NCBI GenBank assembly: GCA_947629385.1
Contig: CANRDO010000001.1
Span: forward strand, 171,535-207,533
Reading direction: 5' to 3'
Source of the DNA: an uncultured Lachnospiraceae bacterium
GTDB taxonomy: Bacteria; Bacillota; Clostridia; Lachnospirales; Lachnospiraceae
Length of the DNA: 35,999 nt
Below the pieces are notes generated by a model. That model did not search any database, was not told the origin of the DNA, and was given only the letters and a program-made list of their open reading frames with translations. The position numbers were made by a program, and so were the translations under genes. Of this stretch, positions 1 through 9,535 are shown piece after piece. The stretch's first letter is position 1. Every line of letters begins with the position of its first letter.

Positions 1-2
1 TG

Positions 3-1109
<1,107 letters not shown>

Positions 1110-1118
1110 TTTTAGGAC

Positions 1119-1147
1119 TTGCGCGGCGAAGAACCTTATGCTATAAT
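1119..1147 (+). promoter_or_regulatory. Extended -10 sigma-A promoter of rpsB-tsf
   Basis: TTGCGC (1119-1124) and a perfect TATAAT (1142-1147) are separated by 17 bp, with TG one base before the -10 box. Transcription would start near 1154, leaving an rpsB leader of about 170 nt. Confidence 0.8.
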
Positions 1148-1153
1148 ACAAAA

Positions 1154-1327
1154 GCTGCAAATCAAGCACGTATGTGGACTCCGGGGACGGTGTCGGCGAT
1201 GTGTGACCGTGATCTGTGATTCATGACTCGCGATACGCGATTCAGGATCTGTGACGCGCGGCGGCAGGTCGGTCTCCCTGCGAGTGTGAGACATGCGGAA
1301 GAATCTAACCAAAAAAGGAGAAGAGAC
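1154..1327 (+). promoter_or_regulatory. Long rpsB 5' leader with internal repeats
   Basis: The predicted leader holds a direct repeat GATCTGTGA (1211-1219 and 1246-1254), CGCGAT-type repeats between them, and a small GCAGG/CCTGC hairpin near 1265-1282. Leaders of S2 operons are autoregulated in some bacteria. I do not recognise a specific Rfam leader here, so a regulatory role is only a possibility. An open frame from the ATG at 1223 runs into rpsB, but it has no ribosome-binding site and adds 35 residues not found in S2. Confidence 0.35.
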
Positions 1328-2095
1328 ATGAGTGTAATTTCAATGAAGCAGTTACTCGAGGCAGGCGTCCATTTCGGACACCAGACCAGAAGATGGAATC
1401 CGAAGATGGCAGAGTACATCTACACGGAGCGCAACGGCATCTACATCATCGACCTTCAGAAGTCTGTGGGTAAGGTGGACGAGGCTTGCAGGGCGGTTGC
1501 AGACATCGCGGCGAACGGCGGCAGCATTCTTTTCGTCGGCACGAAGAAGCAGGCGCAGGATGCGGTCAAGACTGAGGCTGAGCGCTGCGGCATGTTCTAT
1601 GTGAACGAGAGATGGCTCGGCGGCATGCTGACGAACTTCAAGACGATCCAGAGCAGGATTAAGCGCCTGAAGGACATCGAGCGCATGGCTGAGGACGGCA
1701 CATTCGACGTGCTGCCGAAGAAGGAAGTTATCGCGCTTCGCAAGGAGCAGGAGAAGCTGGAGAGAAACCTGGGCGGCATCAAGGAGATGCGCAGGATCCC
1801 GGACGCGATCTTCGTAGTGGACCCGAAGAAGGAGCACATCTGCGTGCAGGAGGCTCACGCTCTGGGCGTGACGCTGATCGGCATCTGCGATACAAACTGC
1901 GATCCGGAGGAGCTGGATTATGTGATCCCGGGCAACGACGACGCGATCCGCGCGGTCAAGCTGATCGTATCCAAGATGGCGGACGCTATCGTTGAGGCAA
2001 AGCAGGGCGCTGAGGAAGTTCCGGCTGACGCAGAAGGATATTATGAGGAAGAGGCTTACACGGAGGAAGCTCCGGTAGACGCGATTGCAGAGTAA
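1328..2095 (+). CDS. rpsB: 30S ribosomal protein S2
   Basis: S2 is a small-subunit protein that binds between the head and body of the 30S particle and is needed for S1 recruitment where S1 is present. The 255-aa product has the hallmark N-terminus with [13 protein letters not shown] at residues 15-27, the IIDLQKSV segment, the [10 protein letters not shown] block and the [15 protein letters not shown] region. It ends in an acidic Glu/Ala tail of about 25 residues. The start at 1328 is chosen because AGGAG (1316-1320) sits 7 bp upstream and [18 protein letters not shown] is the normal S2 beginning; a longer frame from 1223 is rejected. It is followed by tsf, the standard bacterial order, and is probably co-transcribed with it. 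Confidence 0.98.
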   Translation: MSVISMKQLLEAGVHFGHQTRRWNPKMAEYIYTERNGIYIIDLQKSVGKVDEACRAVADIAANGGSILFVGTKKQAQDAVKTEAERCGMFYVNERWLGGMLTNFKTIQSRIKRLKDIERMAEDGTFDVLPKKEVIALRKEQEKLERNLGGIKEMRRIPDAIFVVDPKKEHICVQEAHALGVTLIGICDTNCDPEELDYVIPGNDDAIRAVKLIVSKMADAIVEAKQGAEEVPADAEGYYEEEAYTEEAPVDAIAE

Positions 2096-2132
2096 GCAGA
2101 GATTTGACGGATAACAGAAAATAACAGCGCGG

Positions 2133-2165
2133 CGAATGCAGCAGGCGGACTACCTGTTGCATTCG
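2133..2165 (+). promoter_or_regulatory. Stable hairpin between rpsB and tsf
   Basis: A 13-bp stem (2133-2145 with 2153-2165, one G-U pair, 7-nt loop) fills the 102-bp gap. It has no following T-run, so it is not a full terminator. It is better read as an attenuator or mRNA-processing/stability element between the two genes. Confidence 0.6.
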
Positions 2166-2197
2166 TGCGAGTATAAGAAAATATGGAGGAAAACAGA

Positions 2198-3139
2198 ATG
2201 GCAATCACAGCAGGAATGGTGAAAGAGTTGAGAGAGATGACCGGCGCCGGCATGATGGACTGCAAGAAAGCCCTGACGGCGACCGATGGCGATATGGACA
2301 AGGCGATTGAGTTCCTGAGAGAGAAAGGACTCGCTACGGCACAGAAGAAGGCTGGCAGAATCGCTGCTGAGGGTCTCGTGAAGGTGATCGTGACCGACGA
2401 CGGCAAGAAGGCCGTTGCGGTAGAGGTCAACGCGGAGACCGACTTTGTCGCGAAGAACGAGAAGTTCCAGGGTTACGTGGCGCAGGTCGCGGAGCAGGCG
2501 ATGGAGACCACCGCCGCTGACATCGAGGCGTTCCTCGCGGAGCCGTGGAAATTTGATACCACAAAGACCGTGAACGAGGCGCTCGCCGGCCAGATCGCAG
2601 TGATCGGCGAGAACATGAACATCCGCAGATTCACGCAGGTGACCGAGGACGCAGGCTTCGTCGCTTCCTATACACATATGGGCGGCAAGATCGGCGTGCT
2701 GGTAGACGTGGTGACCGACGTGATCAACGACGACATCAAGGAGATGGCGAAGAACGTGGCGATGCAGGTGGCAGCGCTCCGCCCGCAGTACACGAACAGA
2801 AGCGAGATCAGCGAGGACTATATCGCGCATGAGAAGGAGATCCTTCTGGCTCAGATCAAGAACGATCCGAAGGAGGCTGCGAAGCCGGAGAAGGTGATCG
2901 AGGGCATGATCAACGGCCGCATCAACAAAGAGCTCAAGGAGATCTGCCTGCTCGACCAGGTATACGTGAAGGCTGAGGACGGCAAGCAGTCCGTGCAGCA
3001 GTATGTGGATTCCGTCGCGAAGGCGAACGGCGCGAAGATTACGATTAAGGGCTTCGTTCGCTGGGAGACCGGTGAGGGCATCGAGAAGAAGCAGGAGGAC
3101 TTCGCCGCTGAGGTAGCGAAGCAAATGGCTGGAAACTAG
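2198..3139 (+). CDS. tsf: Translation elongation factor Ts
   Basis: EF-Ts is the guanine-nucleotide exchange factor that regenerates EF-Tu-GTP. The 313-aa product has the N-terminal UBA-like domain with the conserved REMTGAGMMDCKKAL, then the core motif NAETDFVAKNEKF around residue 77 that contacts EF-Tu, and a coiled C-terminal region. The length is normal for the Bacillota form. The start is the ATG at 2198 because GGAGG lies 8-12 bp upstream; an in-frame ATG at 2183 would overlap that ribosome-binding site. The usual next genes, pyrH and frr, are not here: a terminator follows and then a pilus locus. Confidence 0.98.
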   Translation: MAITAGMVKELREMTGAGMMDCKKALTATDGDMDKAIEFLREKGLATAQKKAGRIAAEGLVKVIVTDDGKKAVAVEVNAETDFVAKNEKFQGYVAQVAEQAMETTAADIEAFLAEPWKFDTTKTVNEALAGQIAVIGENMNIRRFTQVTEDAGFVASYTHMGGKIGVLVDVVTDVINDDIKEMAKNVAMQVAALRPQYTNRSEISEDYIAHEKEILLAQIKNDPKEAAKPEKVIEGMINGRINKELKEICLLDQVYVKAEDGKQSVQQYVDSVAKANGAKITIKGFVRWETGEGIEKKQEDFAAEVAKQMAGN

Positions 3140-3283
3140 GTGAATCAAGCCCGCAGGGTGCAGATGAACCGTATGTTGGAAGCTATGCAGCGTTGCTTAG
3201 CGAAGGCGAGGCGAGGCCGACACCTGAGGTTAGCAACAGTCGCTTGGCCGGAAACTAAGCGTTTAGCACAAGCACAGTAACAG
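3140..3283 (+). other. Structured non-coding stretch downstream of tsf
   Basis: This 144-bp stretch has no credible gene. It contains two mutually exclusive pairings that share bases: GTTGCT (3192-3197) with AGCAAC (3232-3237), and GCTTAG (3195-3200) with CTAAGC (3255-3260). GGCC/GGCC lies inside the outer pair. Its end, around 3244-3258, repeats the last bases of tsf (TGGCYGGAAACTA). It may be a small RNA, an mRNA 3' structure, or a scar of rearrangement. Confidence 0.3.
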
Positions 3284-3320
3284 ACCCCTGAGATCCCGCA
3301 ATGGGTATCTCGGGGGTTTT
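3284..3320 (+). terminator. Rho-independent terminator of rpsB-tsf
   Basis: CCCCTGAGAT (3285-3294) pairs with ATCTCGGGGG (3307-3316), with CCC/GGG extending the stem inward. A short T-run follows (3317-3320). Confidence 0.88.
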
Positions 3321-3441
3321 CTGCGTCCTGCGGCGATTGAAATCAGCGCCATATTATGGCTGGATTATGGCATAAATTCTTTCGTGGGAAGCCTTGACTG
3401 GACGGAAACGAAAAAAAGTGAAATTATGATTGAAAAATGTA

Positions 3442-3470
3442 TGGACTTTCGACGAATTGTCGTATAAAAT
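3442..3470 (+). promoter_or_regulatory. Probable promoter with internal inverted repeat, upstream of first modular prepilin
   Basis: TGGACT (3442-3447) and TAAAAT (3465-3470) are 17 bp apart in an AT-rich stretch. The spacer carries the inverted repeat CGAC-gaatt-GTCG (3450-3462), which ends against the -10 region and could be an operator. Both elements are only moderate matches. Confidence 0.45.
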
Positions 3471-3525
3471 AAAGTAGTAAGAGTCTGTCAAATTTTGGCC
3501 TTGCATGCTTTGGGAGGGTTTTGCG

Positions 3526-6015
3526 ATGAGAAGAAACAATACATATAAAAAGGAAAGGACTGCCGGTTTTACGTTAGTGGAGCTGATTGTGGTGCTGGTC
3601 ATGCTGTCGATCCTGACGGCCGTCGCAGTGCCGACTTATCTGGGCTTTGTAGACGATAATAAGGTGAAGCAGTGCGAGACTCATCGCAAGGCAATTGCGT
3701 CTCATCTGGAGAAGATGCAGTCTGCGCAGGTGACGGGTACCGTTGCCGCGGAGGACTACGCGGCGTACGTCGAGTCGCAGGAGTGCCCGGCGGGCGGAGT
3801 ATATTCGCTGGAGGGAACAGAGCATAATACAGTTCACTGCTCTGTCCATGGCGATACGACGGTTGTGCTGAAGAACATAAACACGGTGAACGCAAAGGCG
3901 AGCGAGAAGAAGGAACCAACACCTACGCCGACACCTACGCCGACACCGACGCCGACACCTACGCCGACTCCGACGCCAACTCCAACTCCGACCCCAACCC
4001 CAACTCCGACACCTGTGATTCCGGAGTTTGTGATTTCGATCGATCCAGCTTCTGTAAAGCTTGCGTTGGAGGGGACAGAGACTTTAAATGCGTCGATAGT
4101 GACTGAAAATGCATGTACGGCAAATGAGGACAGTTATGTATGGAACGTATCTCCAGCAGGTGTCGTCAGCATAGAGGACAGTGGACAGAGCACAGTCATA
4201 AAGGCAATAAAGGCTGGTTCTTGTACGGTTACATGCATGGCGACGGCGACAACGGATGACGGAGTCACTCCGCCGACTTTGACTTCGAAAGCAACTGTTG
4301 ACGTAAAGGTAGAGAGCGTTTCTCTTTCGTTGCCGCCAGAGATTCTGATTCCTGCGTGGGAGGATGATGCAAACGGGATAAGTTCAAACTTATATGGGAC
4401 AACTCCGGGTGTTGCTTCAATATATGATCCGGTGCCATTGATAAGCGTACCCGAGGGCGGCTTTTGGAGCAGTTCAGATTATAGGGTAACATGTACTGGA
4501 AATAATGGCAGCGGACAGGTCAGCTATGACTCTTCAACCGGATTGTATAAAGGTGAATACGGACATATAAAAATTCTGGATCGACGTCAGGGAAATTCTT
4601 ATCCGCTCACATACAATTATAAGGGTGAATCTGCTACGACAATGGCCCGGGTAGTTTATCCGATAAAAGGGTTATTCAGTGAAAGAAGCAGTAATTTTAA
4701 TCTACAGGTTGGAGCGGAATGTCAGTTTAGTGTAAATTGTGATCCTTTGCATACGACAGACGGAGATGTAGAGTGGTCATGTATGGATGATAGTGTTATT
4801 AATTATTCAACCGGAGGAATTAAGAACAGCATTGTTTCGGTGAAAGCTGTTTCTGTTGGAACGGCGGTTCTTACCGCGTCCGTGCAAAGTGAATATGAGA
4901 CGCGGAGCGAGGGAAGGCCTGTCTATAAGGATTTCACATGGACCATTACTGTGCAGGAGGAATCAACGCATACTACAGAAAACGGATCCGGGATCCGTAT
5001 TGAGCCAACGCTCCTTGAACTTGGGGAGGGAGAGACGGCTCAGATTGTTATTTCTCCAGCTGAAACAGAGAAAGGATTTACAATTTATCCGTTGGATGAG
5101 ACGACTGATTTGTCAGGATTCCAGTGGACATACAAGGCCTTGCACGATACAATTGTGGGAGTCGATGAGAGCGGGCTGATTACAGCAAAAGGCGAGGGGC
5201 TCGCTTTGGTGGAAATAAGTGCTCGAAGCGGTGGTGTGTCATATAAGCAGACGGTTGCCGTGCACGTTACTCCACCGGCCGACAAGCTACAGGGGATTCG
5301 TGTTGTGCCTGCAGCCATAACGCTGCCGGAGGGTCATGAGGCGACGATTACTGTTTATCCGGTGACGACAGGCGACGTGGTAGTTTACCCGACTCCGCTT
5401 GAGGCTGGTCTGGAGGATACTTCGATTTGTTATTCGGTCGAGAAGAATTACAATAATAATATTGTTTTTGAAAATGGGAAGATTACTGCTCAGAGTCCGA
5501 CAAACGGATCCATATTGATTTATGTGAAGGCGGCAAAAGATGGTGCGGAGTATAGCGGATATGTCGGTGTAAACGTAAAGGCGAATCCGGCGCTGATGAA
5601 GATAACAAACGAAGATGGTATAGAGTGCGCATCGTGGGATGAGTTGAAAGACTATATCAGAGGGGGAGGAGGTACTGCGTCGACGGTATACTATGACACA
5701 GTGTATGGTGCGGACGGGAAACTGACAGCAACGTACTACTTGCTCCGCCCGGGCGAAGATATCACATGGGACGACGCTTATGATGATATGACTTTTGGCA
5801 GCTTCCTGAGTGCGAATCCAGGTAAATTTATTCCTCTTTCGGTAAACATTCATAATCAGCTCAAATGGGAGAATAGCCCGTGGGTAGGTCAGGGCGCGGT
5901 GTTCTCCAGAGAAGGGCACTATTATGTTTATGTCGGCAGCGAGAGTTGCCAGTTGGGAAGTTCCTCTATAGGTTTGGAAAATATGGAAGCGAACGGCTTT
6001 GTAATGATATCCTGA
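3526..6015 (+). CDS. Large modular prepilin with Pro-Thr linker and Ig-like domains
   Basis: This 829-aa protein is a pilin-adhesin hybrid. Its N-terminus is a class III signal: a basic leader, then G|FTLVELIVVLVMLSIL with Glu at mature position 5, followed by a short pilin domain with Cys pairs (CPAGGVY and CSVHG near residues 80-110). An alternating Pro-Thr tract follows at about residues 131-163. After it come about three bacterial Ig-like (Big) modules, for example around 168-260, 486-585 and 586-690. A C-terminal domain of about 130 residues, starting near ASWDELKDYI (residue 702), recurs in the next gene. The start at 3526 is set by GGGAGGG (3512-3518); the ATG at 3505 overlaps nothing useful. 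PilD should cleave it and the T4P machine export it. Surface adhesion is inferred. Codon use is more AT-rich than in neighbouring housekeeping genes. Confidence 0.88.
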   Translation: MRRNNTYKKERTAGFTLVELIVVLVMLSILTAVAVPTYLGFVDDNKVKQCETHRKAIASHLEKMQSAQVTGTVAAEDYAAYVESQECPAGGVYSLEGTEHNTVHCSVHGDTTVVLKNINTVNAKASEKKEPTPTPTPTPTPTPTPTPTPTPTPTPTPTPTPTPVIPEFVISIDPASVKLALEGTETLNASIVTENACTANEDSYVWNVSPAGVVSIEDSGQSTVIKAIKAGSCTVTCMATATTDDGVTPPTLTSKATVDVKVESVSLSLPPEILIPAWEDDANGISSNLYGTTPGVASIYDPVPLISVPEGGFWSSSDYRVTCTGNNGSGQVSYDSSTGLYKGEYGHIKILDRRQGNSYPLTYNYKGESATTMARVVYPIKGLFSERSSNFNLQVGAECQFSVNCDPLHTTDGDVEWSCMDDSVINYSTGGIKNSIVSVKAVSVGTAVLTASVQSEYETRSEGRPVYKDFTWTITVQEESTHTTENGSGIRIEPTLLELGEGETAQIVISPAETEKGFTIYPLDETTDLSGFQWTYKALHDTIVGVDESGLITAKGEGLALVEISARSGGVSYKQTVAVHVTPPADKLQGIRVVPAAITLPEGHEATITVYPVTTGDVVVYPTPLEAGLEDTSICYSVEKNYNNNIVFENGKITAQSPTNGSILIYVKAAKDGAEYSGYVGVNVKANPALMKITNEDGIECASWDELKDYIRGGGGTASTVYYDTVYGADGKLTATYYLLRPGEDITWDDAYDDMTFGSFLSANPGKFIPLSVNIHNQLKWENSPWVGQGAVFSREGHYYVYVGSESCQLGSSSIGLENMEANGFVMIS
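3916..4014 (+). repeat. Imperfect hexamer repeat encoding a (Pro-Thr)16 linker
   Basis: Thirty-three codons alternate CCN and ACN. The array is a 6-bp repeat with third-base variation, so unit gain or loss keeps the frame. Such linkers separate domains and are often glycosylated; that part is general knowledge, not seen here. Confidence 0.95.
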
Positions 6016-6072
6016 AACAAAGGGTGTATCTAATGTAGAAGCTTCATATAGGAAGAAATTGGGGTGAGCGAT

Positions 6073-9000
6073 ATGAGAGAAAAGAGAGTTGCAAGTCAGA
6101 GAAAAAACAGGAAAAGAGCCTGCAATGGTTTTACGCTTGTGGAGATGATCGTCGTGCTGGTGATTTTGTCGATTGTGTCCGCAGTCGCCGTGCCGTCTGT
6201 GCTTGGCTATATCGATGACGGAAAGGCGAAAAAGTGTAATTCGCAAGTCAGCGCGCTTGCCGCTGATATTGCCACGGAGAAATTATCTTTTGAGGTGAAC
6301 GGAAGCGGCGATGACGATGGCGCAGAATTTGGTGTGGCAGAGATTAACCAGTATATTGCCAACGACGCCGGCGACCTTGGAAAATGTCCTGCAGGAGGAG
6401 TATACCAGGCAAAACTGGATGCGGAGACCTCACAGATAGAAATCAGCTGTTCTGTCCACGGAAACGGTACTAAAATTCCGAATTCCGGGAAGTTTACTGT
6501 CGCTGTGGCAGCGGCTTCACCTACGCCGACGCCGGATTCGGGTACGACAACACCGGATTCAGACACGACGCCGGATACTTCGGCGACGCCAAAAGAACAT
6601 AGCTATACAGTGACGATAGAACCGAATTCCTTGGATGTGGAAGTAGATGAGTCGCAGGAATTGCATGTCACAGTCAGGGATGAGGACAATAATATTATTG
6701 ATCCGAGTCGTTATACAGTGCAATGGTCATATTCTGGCGGAGGTAACCTGGATGTACCGCAAGGCTCTCAAACTGGATCGAGTGCATTTGTAACGGGTAA
6801 AGAAGAAGGCAGAGGCCAGGTTTCCTGTACGGTTACAATTACGGAAGACGGCAACACAAAGCAGGCCAGCGCTTCTGCAGAGGCTAATGTTTTCAAGCAT
6901 CAATTGAATCTGGAGATAACTCCTCCGGAGATACAGGCAGGCGAAACAGGGAAGAAACTGGGTATACAGGCGTCATATGATAATGGAGAGCAATATACCG
7001 GAGGATATACCTTTGAATGCGATCCTGATTCCGGCATTACGATAGATCCGGACGGCACGATTCATGCTGATGCGCCCGGCACATACAATGTGACAGTCAG
7101 CGCAACCGATAAGTATGGCGACACAGTAAAAGAGACGGTTACGGTTACAGTGACGCCGAAAGAGACAGAGCCGGAAGTATCGAAGGAGCACAGTATCTTC
7201 AATCCGGATACGTTGAGGATTTGGATAGATGATGTTGGCGATTCGTTCAATGTTAGTCTTAATGAGCACTTGAGTAATTTGCCTAAAGGAAAATGGTATT
7301 ATGAGGGGAGCGAAAGAGTAGAAATTCATAATGAAAATGGCAATCAGGACATGCAGATCTGGGACTCGAAGCATTCAGGCGTATTCAGATTCAGGTTTGA
7401 AGCAGATGACAGAAGAACGGATTGGCTTACAGTGTATTTCGGTTATCCTTTGGCCAGCATTTCACAGTTCAGTATACATCAGGCGGGTACGGAGGCAGAG
7501 GCAAACTCGGTTATCAAGATAAATGACAGATTAGATTGCAAGGCGAAACTTAATCCCGACTGGACTTCGGATGTGACACCAGATAAGCCGTTGAACTGGG
7601 AGATTCGGCCAGAGAATGCGCCGGTCAGGATAGATAGATTCAACGATGATAGGCATACGAGCGCTACACTGACAGCTACAGGCGAAGGAAAATTTTCGAT
7701 CAGAGTTTATGCAACGCGTGAAAAAGACGGTGAAATAAGAGAGGCAGTTTCACGTGAGATAACAATTGGAGAAGGCAATGGCGGCGGACAGCCGCAAACG
7801 GAGAATCAGAATCAGAGCCAGAGTGAGAGCCAAAGCAAAATTACTGGCATAACATTAAATCCGTCTTCGATGACTTTGAAAGTGGGTCAGTCGCAACAGC
7901 TTACAGTAGAGCTTCAGACAGACGGTGGCGAAATAGATATGGACAAAGTGACATATAAGTTTGAGCCATGGGGGAATATCATAGAAGTGACGCAGCAAGA
8001 AAGCAAAAATGCGGTGAATGTTACCGGAGTAAGCGCAGGTACAACCGGAATGAACGTCACTGTATTCTATGATGGTCAACAGGTGGCATTTGCGCAGTGT
8101 AACAATTCGATAACTGTTGAGTCAAGTCAGGGTAAAATTACCGGCGCAACTTTGAATCCGTCTTCGATGACTTTGAAAGTGGGTCAGTCGCAACAGCTTA
8201 CAGTAGAGCTTCAGATAGATGGTGGCGAAATAGATATGGACAAAGTGACATACAAGTTTGAGCCATGGGGGAATATCATAGAAGTGACGCAGCAAGAAAG
8301 CAAAAATGCGGTGAATGTTACCGGAGTAAGCGCAGGTACAACCGGAATGAACGTCACTGTATTCTATGATGGTCAACAGGTGGCATTTGCGCAGTGTAAC
8401 AATTCGATAATTGTCGAGTCAAGTCAAGGTAAAATTACCGGCGTAACACTGAACCTATCTTCGATGACGTTGAAAGTGGGGCAGTCGAAACAGCTCGAAG
8501 CAGTACTCCAGATAGACGGCGGCGATATAGACATGAGCAAAGTGACATATAGTTTTCAACCGTGGTGGGATATCATAGATGTGAATCCGCAGGAAAGAAA
8601 AAATGTAGTGACTGTGACCGGAATGAGGGCGGATACGCAGACAACAGGGATAGGTGTTACTGTAAACTACGATGGTCAATGGGCGGCATCTGCGCAATGT
8701 AATCCGATAGCTGTTGAACCGCTTCCGGCCAACGAGGTTGTGATTGATGGCAACTGTTTCGGTGCTACGAGCTGGGAAGAATTTAAGAAGAATGTGGAGG
8801 CGACTGCAGATAATGAGAGAGACTATAAAGTCAATGATGGCCGTGATACTGAAAATGAAGATGAGACGGTTTTATTTTATGATGAGATAGAAGAAGATGG
8901 AATAAAGAAAAGGATTTATTATATGGCACCTGGAAATTTTGCCAATTTTAGTGCATCAAAAACACCAGTAGAAGGACTGGAATCGTTTCGTGATTTTTTG

Positions 9001-9258
9001 AATACTGAAGGGGGAGATAATAAACTCTTTATAGTTGATTTTGAACATGTGATAGATATAAATGAAGAGGAACTTGAAAATGCTCCTATTAAAAAGAACG
9101 GTTATCCGAATGGAACGGTTGCTAGAATTAAAAAGGCTTCAGGAGAATATGAGTATTACGTAGTTTATGATAAGGGAGCTGACAAAACTCAGTTAAATAG
9201 GATTGGAAAGACGAAAGCTGAAGGTAGTAACTGGTGGAAATTAAAAATATTTCCATAG
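6073..9258 (+). CDS. Second large modular prepilin with tandem Ig-like repeats
   Basis: This 1,061-aa paralogue of the upstream prepilin begins with a basic leader and G|FTLVEMIVVLVILSIV, then a pilin domain with the same CPAGGVY and CSVHG motifs. A short Thr/Pro/Asp-rich linker precedes several Big-type Ig-like domains. Three tandem 99-residue Ig modules, each opening KITGxTLN, lie near residues 589-884; the first two are almost identical. The C-terminal domain, from about GATSWEEF (residue 897), matches the end of the preceding protein in pattern (SWxEhK, YYxxPG, FxxFL, YYVVY). ATG 6073 is preferred because GGGGTGA lies just upstream; a GTG at 6064 is the alternative. It lies 57 bp after its paralogue and is probably co-transcribed. 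It is likely a PilD substrate and surface adhesin or accessory pilin. Confidence 0.87.
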   Translation: MREKRVASQRKNRKRACNGFTLVEMIVVLVILSIVSAVAVPSVLGYIDDGKAKKCNSQVSALAADIATEKLSFEVNGSGDDDGAEFGVAEINQYIANDAGDLGKCPAGGVYQAKLDAETSQIEISCSVHGNGTKIPNSGKFTVAVAAASPTPTPDSGTTTPDSDTTPDTSATPKEHSYTVTIEPNSLDVEVDESQELHVTVRDEDNNIIDPSRYTVQWSYSGGGNLDVPQGSQTGSSAFVTGKEEGRGQVSCTVTITEDGNTKQASASAEANVFKHQLNLEITPPEIQAGETGKKLGIQASYDNGEQYTGGYTFECDPDSGITIDPDGTIHADAPGTYNVTVSATDKYGDTVKETVTVTVTPKETEPEVSKEHSIFNPDTLRIWIDDVGDSFNVSLNEHLSNLPKGKWYYEGSERVEIHNENGNQDMQIWDSKHSGVFRFRFEADDRRTDWLTVYFGYPLASISQFSIHQAGTEAEANSVIKINDRLDCKAKLNPDWTSDVTPDKPLNWEIRPENAPVRIDRFNDDRHTSATLTATGEGKFSIRVYATREKDGEIREAVSREITIGEGNGGGQPQTENQNQSQSESQSKITGITLNPSSMTLKVGQSQQLTVELQTDGGEIDMDKVTYKFEPWGNIIEVTQQESKNAVNVTGVSAGTTGMNVTVFYDGQQVAFAQCNNSITVESSQGKITGATLNPSSMTLKVGQSQQLTVELQIDGGEIDMDKVTYKFEPWGNIIEVTQQESKNAVNVTGVSAGTTGMNVTVFYDGQQVAFAQCNNSIIVESSQGKITGVTLNLSSMTLKVGQSKQLEAVLQIDGGDIDMSKVTYSFQPWWDIIDVNPQERKNVVTVTGMRADTQTTGIGVTVNYDGQWAASAQCNPIAVEPLPANEVVIDGNCFGATSWEEFKKNVEATADNERDYKVNDGRDTENEDETVLFYDEIEEDGIKKRIYYMAPGNFANFSASKTPVEGLESFRDFLNTEGGDNKLFIVDFEHVIDINEEELENAPIKKNGYPNGTVARIKKASGEYEYYVVYDKGADKTQLNRIGKTKAEGSNWWKLKIFP
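7837..8721 (+). repeat. Three tandem 297-bp repeats (Ig-like modules)
   Basis: Units start at 7837, 8134 and 8431, an exact 297-bp (99-codon) period. Units 1 and 2 differ at only a few bases, while unit 3 has diverged. The pattern points to recent duplication of one module and possible copy-number variation. Confidence 0.93.
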
Positions 9259-9325
9259 GACTTTCGAAAGTCGGCTAAATAGTAACATAACACGGCAACA
9301 TTTTGTCGCAAATGTAAAGCTATAT

Positions 9326-9354
9326 TTGACAAACGAGATGACCTGTTCTATTAT
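9326..9354 (+). promoter_or_regulatory. Consensus sigma-A promoter
   Basis: A perfect TTGACA (9326-9331) and TATTAT (9349-9354) are separated by 17 bp. The promoter lies upstream of the remnant and the intact Rpn-family gene. Confidence 0.78.
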
Positions 9355-9374
9355 GGGTACATAAGATTTTTACA

Positions 9375-9440
9375 GAAGAGAAAACATATAAGGATGGCCT
9401 GTATATCCGGTATGTCAACATGAAGATGGAGACGGTACGG
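9375..9440 (+). pseudogene. Remnant of a second Rpn-family (PDDEXK_2) gene
   Basis: About 22 codons read EEKTYKDGLYIRYVN and onward. They match the segment ERRYEDGLHTRYVN of the intact gene downstream (about 10090-10150), at both protein and DNA level. The matching frame hits a stop shortly after, and no start or catalytic region is present. It is a scrap left by duplication and deletion of an Rpn-type gene. Confidence 0.7.
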
Positions 9441-9535
9441 ATATGCGGGCTTGCCTTATTTTATGGCAGCTTTTGAGTATACCTGCAATTGAGTACAAAA
9501 GACATGCGTCGGGGAGAGAACTATGATGAGGCTGC

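Noticed and set aside
1223..1327. N-terminal extension of ribosomal protein S2
   Set aside because: The extra 35 residues are Arg-rich leader sequence without homology to S2, and the proper ribosome-binding site lies inside it.
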